The notes under the pieces are model-generated. The model was given only the letters and a program-made list of their open reading frames with translations, was not told the DNA's origin and did no database searches. Positions 1 to 4,567 of a stretch of DNA of 5,713 nt are shown here, in pieces (the stretch's first letter is position 1; each line of letters starts with the position of its first letter). The DNA is taken from contig CAIYHK010000081.1 of assembly GCA_903925985.1 (NCBI GenBank), positions 1 through 5,713 on the forward strand, read 5' to 3'. The position numbers and the translations under genes were made by a program. This DNA comes from an uncultured Actinomycetes bacterium. Lineage in GTDB: Bacteria; Actinomycetota; Acidimicrobiia; Acidimicrobiales; Ilumatobacteraceae.

Positions 1-636
1 CCACTGCTTCCTCCGATTGCACTCACCGATGAGGTCACAGGCATAACTGCCGCATTCGCAACGATGGTTGCTCTCTACTCAGGTATGGGTCAAGTTGTTG
101 ATGTCAATTTATTGGAGACCATCTTCCAAATGATCGGTGTCCTGCCCACTCTTTATGCGCTTACAGGTGAGCAACAACAACGCATGGGTTCAGCAATTCC
201 GTATTCCGTTCCCCGTGGCACTTTCCAATGCAAAGACGAACGCTGGGTCGGCATCTCTGCATCTGCCGATTCCGTTGCACAGCGTGTACTCATGCTTCTC
301 GGAGTTGGCGATGACCCGAGGTTTGCCACATTTGCTGATCGTGTGACGAATAGGTCTGCACTTGACTCACTGCTTGCCGAATACTGCGCCGCACGCACTT
401 CTGAGGAAGTTGTGAATACATTTACTCAAGCTGAGGCAGCTGCCGGTCATGTTCTTGACATGGAAGACATTGCGACAGACCCGCACTTTATTGAGCGCGG
501 TCTCATCGCCGAACTCGATGGCACACCAATGCAAGGTCTGATCGCCAATCTTTCACGGACACCCGGCAAGTTGCGATGGCAAGGTCGGAAAATTGATGAA
601 GATGGTGATCACATTCGAGCCCATGGCTGGGATTGA
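1..636 (+). CDS. CaiB/BaiF family (class III) CoA-transferase, C-terminal part, 5' truncated by window edge
   Basis: Class III CoA-transferases move CoA between carboxylic acids in the cytoplasm through an aspartyl-CoA intermediate; the substrate cannot be read here. The frame is open from base 1, giving 211 residues before TGA. Family members are usually about 380-400 aa, so roughly the N-terminal half lies outside the window. The fragment opens with LTDEVTG (residues 8-14), which I align with the GDxxxG segment carrying the nucleophilic Asp (Asp169 of formyl-CoA transferase). Asp10 of the fragment (bases 28-30) would then be catalytic. VDVNLLETIFQMIG (about 33-46) matches the family pattern (VDVSLLEA..). 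The later segment with DPHF.ERG (about 181-188), followed by a small domain and a PG-containing C-terminus, is also typical. The first internal ATG (64) is not the true start, because the match extends upstream of it. The gene lies 18 bp before plsC and is probably cotranscribed with it. Family assignment is secure; substrate is unknown. Confidence 0.9.
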   Translation, partial: PLLPPIALTDEVTGITAAFATMVALYSGMGQVVDVNLLETIFQMIGVLPTLYALTGEQQQRMGSAIPYSVPRGTFQCKDERWVGISASADSVAQRVLMLLGVGDDPRFATFADRVTNRSALDSLLAEYCAARTSEEVVNTFTQAEAAAGHVLDMEDIATDPHFIERGLIAELDGTPMQGLIANLSRTPGKLRWQGRKIDEDGDHIRAHGWD

Positions 637-640
637 TCTG

Positions 641-645
641 TAAGG
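641..645 (+). promoter_or_regulatory. Weak ribosome binding site of plsC
   Basis: TAAGG lies 9 nt before the ATG at 655, in the 18-bp gap after the CoA-transferase stop. It is a partial Shine-Dalgarno match but supports ATG 655 as the start. Such close spacing also fits translation by ribosomes arriving from the upstream gene. Confidence 0.4.
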
Positions 646-654
646 CTGTATTCA

Positions 655-1392
655 ATGAAGTCTCTAGCCAAATACCCGTTGTCCGCATGGTCATGGTTCA
701 CCTTCGGACTTCTGTGTGCGATTTGGCTACCTGCCGTGGCACTCACATTTCTGATTACACAACCCTTTGATCGTGCCCGTTATTGGCCTGGATTTTTGTT
801 TCGTCGGCTGACGGTAGTGCATCGGTTGTTGAACCCTCATTGGAAGTTCAAAATCAGTGGCACCTTCCCAGCAAATCCAAGGGCTCCCTATGTGGTGGTC
901 TGCAATCATCAATCTTTTGTCGACATGTTGCTCATTAGCCAACTCCCTTGGGAGATGAAATGGATGAGCAAACAAAGCCTTTTCAAAGTCCCAGTTGCCG
1001 GCTGGATGATGCGTTTGGCCGGTGATGTCGAAATCCGGCGCGGCGATCCCCGAAGTGCAATCAAAGCACTACGTGAATGCCAAGACAAACTCGAGCAGAA
1101 GGTATCGGTGATGATGTTCCCCGAAGGCACACGCAGTCGATCGGGAGAACTCGCTGAGTTCAAAGATGGTGCGTTCAAATTGGCCATTGAAGCAGGAGTG
1201 CCAATCTTGCCGATGGTCTTGAATGGCACTTACAACGCGCTCACACCCAATTCATGGACTTTCAATCAGGTAAAGGCTGAATTACGGGTACTCGCCCCAA
1301 TTGAAACAAGTGAATATTCTCGCGGAGAGGTATCTCTCCTGCGCCAGCACGTGCAAGGTGTGATTGCAGCAGAACTCGCCAAGATGTCGTAG
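655..1392 (+). CDS. plsC: 1-acyl-sn-glycerol-3-phosphate acyltransferase (PlsC/LPLAT family)
   Basis: Transfers an acyl group to the sn-2 position of lysophosphatidic acid to give phosphatidic acid, the precursor of phospholipids and triacylglycerol, at the inner face of the cytoplasmic membrane. The 245-aa length is normal for the family. A hydrophobic N-terminal segment at about residues 12-36 is the likely membrane anchor. Motif I is NHQSFVD, an HX4D box with His85 and Asp90 as the catalytic pair. Motif II is GDVEIRRGD (123-131), motif III is FPEGTRS (155-161) and motif IV is VPILPMVLNG (182-191); all four are intact. The ATG at 655 has a weak TAAGG box upstream. It follows the CoA-transferase by 18 bp, suggesting an operon. 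Its TAG stop is embedded in a hairpin (1382-1407). A related LPLAT activity such as another lysophospholipid acyltransferase cannot be excluded, but the complete motif set favours PlsC. Confidence 0.93.
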   Translation: MKSLAKYPLSAWSWFTFGLLCAIWLPAVALTFLITQPFDRARYWPGFLFRRLTVVHRLLNPHWKFKISGTFPANPRAPYVVVCNHQSFVDMLLISQLPWEMKWMSKQSLFKVPVAGWMMRLAGDVEIRRGDPRSAIKALRECQDKLEQKVSVMMFPEGTRSRSGELAEFKDGAFKLAIEAGVPILPMVLNGTYNALTPNSWTFNQVKAELRVLAPIETSEYSRGEVSLLRQHVQGVIAAELAKMS

Positions 1393-1407
1393 CGCGGCAC
1401 GACATCT
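1382..1407 (+). terminator. Hairpin overlapping the plsC stop codon, possible terminator
   Basis: AGATGTCGT (1382-1390) is perfectly complementary to ACGACATCT (1399-1407), giving a 9-bp stem with an 8-nt loop (1391-1398). The TAG stop (1390-1392) spans the stem-loop junction. No T-run follows, so it is not a classical intrinsic terminator. Actinobacterial terminators often lack the T-tract, and the position exactly at the gene end fits termination or 3'-end stabilisation. It is the only evident break between plsC and the deacetylase gene. Confidence 0.45.
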
Positions 1408-1441
1408 CGACCAATAACCGCATTCCAATACGCACAACTCT

Positions 1442-1447
1442 TATTGT
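1442..1447 (+). promoter_or_regulatory. Candidate -10 box for a leaderless deacetylase transcript
   Basis: TATTGT fits the actinobacterial TANNNT -10 pattern. Counting 7 nt downstream of its last base places +1 at 1454, which is the G of the GTG start proposed for the deacetylase. No recognisable -35 is present at 17 bp spacing (around 1419-1424), and no Shine-Dalgarno sequence precedes the start. Both absences are compatible with a leaderless mRNA. This is a weak, inferred site. Confidence 0.25.
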
Positions 1448-1453
1448 TTGTTG

Positions 1454-2125
1454 GTGGACCGTCGTGGGTTTCTGTCCCGATCAGGGCTGGCAATTGGAGC
1501 ATTGGCAACCAGTGGTGGACTCGCGGGTCTTATTGATTCGCGGCTTGCGAGTGCAGGTCGCGAAGGTGGTCGGATTGCACTCACCTTTGATGACGGCCCT
1601 GGGCCAGGCACTTTTAAGACGCGCCAAATTCTTGATGACAACGGAATTTTTGGTACGTGGTTCTTTGTAGGCAATGTTGTTGGGCGATCGCCGGATGCCG
1701 CCCGTGGCCTCGTCGATCTCGGCCATTCAGTGCAAAACCATTCATGGTCACATCAGGATCTAACCACACTTGCTGATCCAACCGCAGAAATAACGATGTG
1801 CAACGACGCGATCCGATCCGCCACTGGTGTTGCACCATCATGCATCAGGCCCCCTTATGGTGCCACCAATGATCATGTTGACTCAGTGATCACTGGTCTT
1901 GGGATGACCTCAGTTCTTTGGAGCCTGAGTTGGACTCGCATTGCAACCGCTGCAAACCCAACGTTGCAAACCGTGATTGAAGCCGAGGCACGACGTGACC
2001 GTGGCTTGTCATCCACGATTCTTTTCCATGATGCGACCAATGACTGGGAGCAGATGCTCTACTTCCTTCCAAGCATCATTGCTGCTTTCAAAGCATTGAA
2101 TTACGAGTTCTTCACTTACGGCTGA
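1454..2125 (+). CDS. Tat-exported polysaccharide deacetylase (NodB homology domain)
   Basis: Carbohydrate esterase 4-type enzyme expected to remove N- or O-acetyl groups from peptidoglycan or another polysaccharide outside the membrane. Numbered from GTG 1454 (223 aa), residues 2-8 are DRRGFLS, a twin-arginine motif, followed by a hydrophobic segment to about residue 27; this signals Tat export. Motif 1 TFDDGP (44-49) supplies base Asp46 and metal ligand Asp47. Motif 2 NHSWSH supplies metal ligands His96 and His100. Motif 3 is RPPYG (132-136) and motif 5 is FHD (191-193), with His192. Motif 4, usually like W.vDt.DW, reads WSLSWTRI (156-163) and lacks its acidic residues. Starts are ambiguous: TTG 1448, TTG 1451 and GTG 1454 are all in frame, an upstream TAA (1415-1417) closes the frame, and no ATG or Shine-Dalgarno is present. 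GTG puts the RR pair at the N-terminus as usual. The WS/DGAT gene starts 13 bp downstream, so the two are probably cotranscribed. Confidence 0.92.
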   Translation: MDRRGFLSRSGLAIGALATSGGLAGLIDSRLASAGREGGRIALTFDDGPGPGTFKTRQILDDNGIFGTWFFVGNVVGRSPDAARGLVDLGHSVQNHSWSHQDLTTLADPTAEITMCNDAIRSATGVAPSCIRPPYGATNDHVDSVITGLGMTSVLWSLSWTRIATAANPTLQTVIEAEARRDRGLSSTILFHDATNDWEQMLYFLPSIIAAFKALNYEFFTYG

Positions 2126-2126
2126 T

Positions 2127-2130
2127 AGGA
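2127..2130 (+). promoter_or_regulatory. Ribosome binding site deciding the GTG start of the WS/DGAT gene
   Basis: AGGA lies 8 nt before GTG 2139 and immediately follows the deacetylase TGA (2123-2125). An in-frame TAG at 2136-2138 directly precedes the GTG, so no earlier start is possible. Together these fix the start and suggest translational coupling with the upstream gene. Confidence 0.6.
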
Positions 2131-2138
2131 CTTTCTAG

Positions 2139-3491
2139 GTGAGATTCCTGAATGCATCTGACCACCGCTGGCTCTGCATTGAAAATGAAAACAATCCCCT
2201 ACAAATCGGCGGGTTGATCTTTCTGAAGTGTGGAGACCACACGGCCGGTGAGTTCGCGTCACGTGCACAACAACACTTGATCTCGCGTTTGCCCGCCACA
2301 CCATGGCCCGTTCGATATAAAGCTGCGCCATTAAATATTGATTCCGGCGCCTGGATAAATGTCGGCGAAGTAGACATTAATAAGGTCACTTCTAAATGGA
2401 ATGCAACTAATCCAGTCACGATTGACCAACTGAAGTCATACGTTTGCGAACAGGTGTTGATCCCACTCCCACGTGATCGCCCACCATTTCGAATCACATT
2501 TTTTGAAAACCTCGATGAATCTTTGAAGCCATACGGAGATGTCGCCATGCTGGTTCAGCATCATCATGCTGTTGCCGATGGTGTTGGCTTTCAAAATGTC
2601 CTCGATGCCATTACAGATGAGGAGTCGAATCCGCTTACAGCGTCACAGGTGATCTACCGCAAGGATCGAGCACCAATTGCACCGATTTGGATCGCCCAAT
2701 CATTGATGCGCGCCCGCAGAGCAAAATCGTTGGATCAATCCCGTGCCGATCTCCGCGAACATGCTTCGGCTGAATTGAAAGCTCTTCGAAGTGATCCACA
2801 ATTCAAACGCCAGCTCACACCAGAAATCCCATCACTGGATGGTCCCTCAAGTCGGGAACGCTCGTTTGCTTTTGTTGACCTTGACCTCAATCACATCAAA
2901 TCTTGTGCAAAAGCACTTGGGGGAACTGTCAATGATCTGATGATGACCATTGTGGGTGGCGCATTCCGCATGCATTTGGAGGAAATTGGCGAGCTTGATG
3001 CGCTCGGCGACAGCAGCACAATTGGGATCATGCCGCGAAGTCTGCGGGCGGATGCTGACGGGCTGTACGGCAACTACTTGAACATGACTCTGCCGTTGCT
3101 TGGCACACAGATTGCAGATCATGCAGACCGGTTTGTTTTTGTACAGCGATCAATTCGTAACGAACTGCGTCGCTCACAGTTGATGCACGATTCAACACCA
3201 ACTTATGAAAAGCCGTTCGCAGCACGCCAACGATTGAAGCCTGAAGTTGGCACGGCAGCAGGAAACATCTCAGTCTCTAATGTGCCAGGGCCATCAGGTC
3301 CACGGTGGTTCGCTGGCTACAAGATGAATTCCAACTATCCGACACCAAGTTTGGTGGCAGGTCGCTTCATGAATATCACGCTACGTCGATATTGCGACTC
3401 GCTACATCTTGGAATCATGAGCGAGCCCACCAAGCTTGCTGATCTAGATGCATTTGTTGCCAAGATTCATCAAGTGGTGCAAGAAGTTTGA
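2139..3491 (+). CDS. WS/DGAT family wax ester synthase/diacylglycerol O-acyltransferase
   Basis: Uses acyl-CoA to esterify diacylglycerol (giving triacylglycerol) or a fatty alcohol (giving wax ester), typically at the membrane or lipid-body surface. The 450-aa length is normal for the family. The N-terminus LNASDHRWLCIEN..NPLQIGG (4-25) matches the characteristic family opening. The catalytic motif HHXXXDG is present as HHAVADG (His142, His143, Asp147, Gly148). The C-terminal condensation-like domain carries the ND motif VNDLMMTIVGGAFR (264-277), PRSLR (299-303), GNY (311-313), SNVPGP (380-385) and a typical LHLGIMSEP end (422-430). The PLW motif that usually follows PLDRSR reads RPPF (114-117) here, a departure. 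The start is GTG, fixed by an in-frame TAG directly before it and an AGGA box. It forms a pair with the Tat deacetylase gene, and plsC two genes upstream supplies precursors. Activity on wax ester versus triacylglycerol cannot be told from sequence. Confidence 0.93.
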   Translation: MRFLNASDHRWLCIENENNPLQIGGLIFLKCGDHTAGEFASRAQQHLISRLPATPWPVRYKAAPLNIDSGAWINVGEVDINKVTSKWNATNPVTIDQLKSYVCEQVLIPLPRDRPPFRITFFENLDESLKPYGDVAMLVQHHHAVADGVGFQNVLDAITDEESNPLTASQVIYRKDRAPIAPIWIAQSLMRARRAKSLDQSRADLREHASAELKALRSDPQFKRQLTPEIPSLDGPSSRERSFAFVDLDLNHIKSCAKALGGTVNDLMMTIVGGAFRMHLEEIGELDALGDSSTIGIMPRSLRADADGLYGNYLNMTLPLLGTQIADHADRFVFVQRSIRNELRRSQLMHDSTPTYEKPFAARQRLKPEVGTAAGNISVSNVPGPSGPRWFAGYKMNSNYPTPSLVAGRFMNITLRRYCDSLHLGIMSEPTKLADLDAFVAKIHQVVQEV

Positions 3492-3494
3492 TTC

Positions 3495-4400
3495 TCACCG
3501 CAACGCGGCCCACGAACCAAGTTCAATGCGTTGACCATTGTGAAGAATTAATAACGCCGCCAGGTTGTGCCGTATCACCAATCTCTCGGCATCTTCAGAC
3601 GCACAAACTGTGAGTGCTGTAGCAAATGCTTCGGCCCACGCCGCTGATCCTGCTACGACACATGCCTGCAAAGTTGATATTGGTGTCACAGAAACTGGTT
3701 TTCTTGTGCGAGGGTCAATCACATGATGGCGGTGTTCGCCATCCGTGTCCCAAGTGCGCGCAGCGAGTGTTGAGGTTGCAACGCCACCTGCACGCAGTCT
3801 GACTGTGTCGATGACTTCGGTGTAATCATGCGGCGCGCCGATGTTGACCACCCAATTGTCACCGTCATCAGGTGTTCCAGCGAGTGCAACATCTCCTCCC
3901 ATGGAGATGCTCACACCTTGAACTCCCATGTCCATAAGATCCCTAGCGATCAAATCGGCGGCCATACCTTTGCCGATTCCTCCGGGATCCAAGCTCATTC
4001 CTGCTGGCAAAGTGATCTCGTTCGTGTTGTGATCTATTCGCACGTCACTCAAAGCACTTGAGCCACCAGCAACTGGCAACACCGACAAATCGTGGCTCAC
4101 TTTTGATTTCGAATACCCCGCTTCATTCAAGGCCGCCATCAGGGTCGGATCGAAAAACCCTTCGGTCGCAAAATGAGCCTGAAGCATTTGCTCGACCAAC
4201 TCGATGGTTTCAGTCGCCACCTGAACCGCTTGCCCCCCGGCCAACGCGAGCATCGCGATATCTGAGGTGCCGATGAAGCGCGACCAAAGCGCCTCCAGGT
4301 TCCAGCTTCGGGCGTGAACAAAATCCAGCATCGCCTCATCCCCAGCAGGCAACAAAACCTTCACGGAGGTGCCCATGCGGGAGAAGGAATGCTCAATCAT
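3495..4400 (-). CDS. apbE: FAD:protein FMN transferase (ApbE family)
   Basis: Mg-dependent enzyme that transfers FMN from FAD onto a Ser/Thr of a target protein. I choose ATG at 4400 (301 aa) because the N-terminus then reads MIEHSFSRMGTSV, matching the usual family opening (xFxAMGT). A TTG at 4448 would add 16 residues and is the furthest possible start, since a stop codon lies just upstream. Numbered from ATG, DPGGIGKG (138-145), GGDV (168-171), GVATST (206-211) and HHVIDP (225-230) are family motifs. The C-terminal metal site usually reads AD..xT; here it is AEAFAT with Glu257 in place of Asp and Thr261 kept. There is no signal peptide or lipobox, so it is predicted cytoplasmic. The best Shine-Dalgarno candidate, GGAAGG, is 13 nt upstream, longer than ideal. 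No FMN-acceptor protein is visible in the window. Its stop is 3 bp from that of the convergent WS/DGAT gene. Confidence 0.92.
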   Translation of the reverse strand: MIEHSFSRMGTSVKVLLPAGDEAMLDFVHARSWNLEALWSRFIGTSDIAMLALAGGQAVQVATETIELVEQMLQAHFATEGFFDPTLMAALNEAGYSKSKVSHDLSVLPVAGGSSALSDVRIDHNTNEITLPAGMSLDPGGIGKGMAADLIARDLMDMGVQGVSISMGGDVALAGTPDDGDNWVVNIGAPHDYTEVIDTVRLRAGGVATSTLAARTWDTDGEHRHHVIDPRTRKPVSVTPISTLQACVVAGSAAWAEAFATALTVCASEDAERLVIRHNLAALLILHNGQRIELGSWAALR

Positions 4401-4499
4401 GGGTTCAAGTTTGCCTTCCAGCCCTTTCCCTAGACGGGCGTGGCTCAACTTTTGCTATTTGTTGTGTGCAGGTAAAGCCTCCCGCACCGAGGGGTGATG

Positions 4500-4534
4500 T
4501 TTGTACCGTGCTCCCAATAGAACTAGGGTACAAA
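4500..4534. repeat. 8-bp perfect inverted repeat, candidate operator
   Basis: TTTGTACC (4500-4507) and GGTACAAA (4527-4534) are exact reverse complements separated by 19 bp. The arms overlap the proposed -35 and -10 boxes of the secreted-protein gene and lie between two divergent genes. A dimeric repressor binding both arms is the simplest reading. As RNA only the distal part would be transcribed from the proposed start, so a terminator role is less likely. The regulator is not recognised. Confidence 0.4.
4501..4529 (+). promoter_or_regulatory. Candidate promoter of the secreted-protein gene
   Basis: A -35-like TTGTAC (4501-4506) is followed after exactly 17 bp by TAGGGT (4524-4529), which fits the actinobacterial TANNNT -10. 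The predicted +1 is near 4536, leaving a 5' leader of about 32 nt that contains the Shine-Dalgarno sequence. The -35 matches TTGACA only at its first three positions, but the spacing and placement are good. No equally good promoter for apbE was found on the other strand. Confidence 0.5.
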
Positions 4535-4555
4535 TCAACTTTTCATCACCTATAG

Positions 4556-4561
4556 GCAGGA
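4556..4561 (+). promoter_or_regulatory. Ribosome binding site of the secreted-protein gene
   Basis: GCAGGA ends 6 nt before ATG 4568, a normal Shine-Dalgarno spacing. It is the clearest ribosome binding site in the window. It fixes the start together with the signal peptide that begins at that ATG. Confidence 0.6.
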
Positions 4562-4567
4562 CAAAAC

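Noticed and set aside
2135..2548. 137-codon reading frame on the - strand within the WS/DGAT gene
   Set aside because: It lies entirely opposite conserved WS/DGAT sequence, including the N-terminal family motif, and has no family features of its own.
3481..3500. Bidirectional terminator between the convergent WS/DGAT and apbE genes
   Set aside because: The stops are only 3 bp apart and no inverted repeat with a convincing stem was seen there. Termination, if present, must lie inside the opposing genes or be factor-dependent.
4401..4448. N-terminal extension of ApbE from TTG 4448
   Set aside because: The extra 16 residues are polar and lack a signal peptide or lipobox, and they precede the usual ApbE opening. 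ATG 4400 is the simpler start, though the extension is not excluded.
4551..4556. TATAGG as an alternative -10 box for the secreted-protein gene
   Set aside because: There is no matching -35 at 17 bp spacing. The implied start near 4563 would remove the good ribosome binding site at 4556-4561 from the mRNA.
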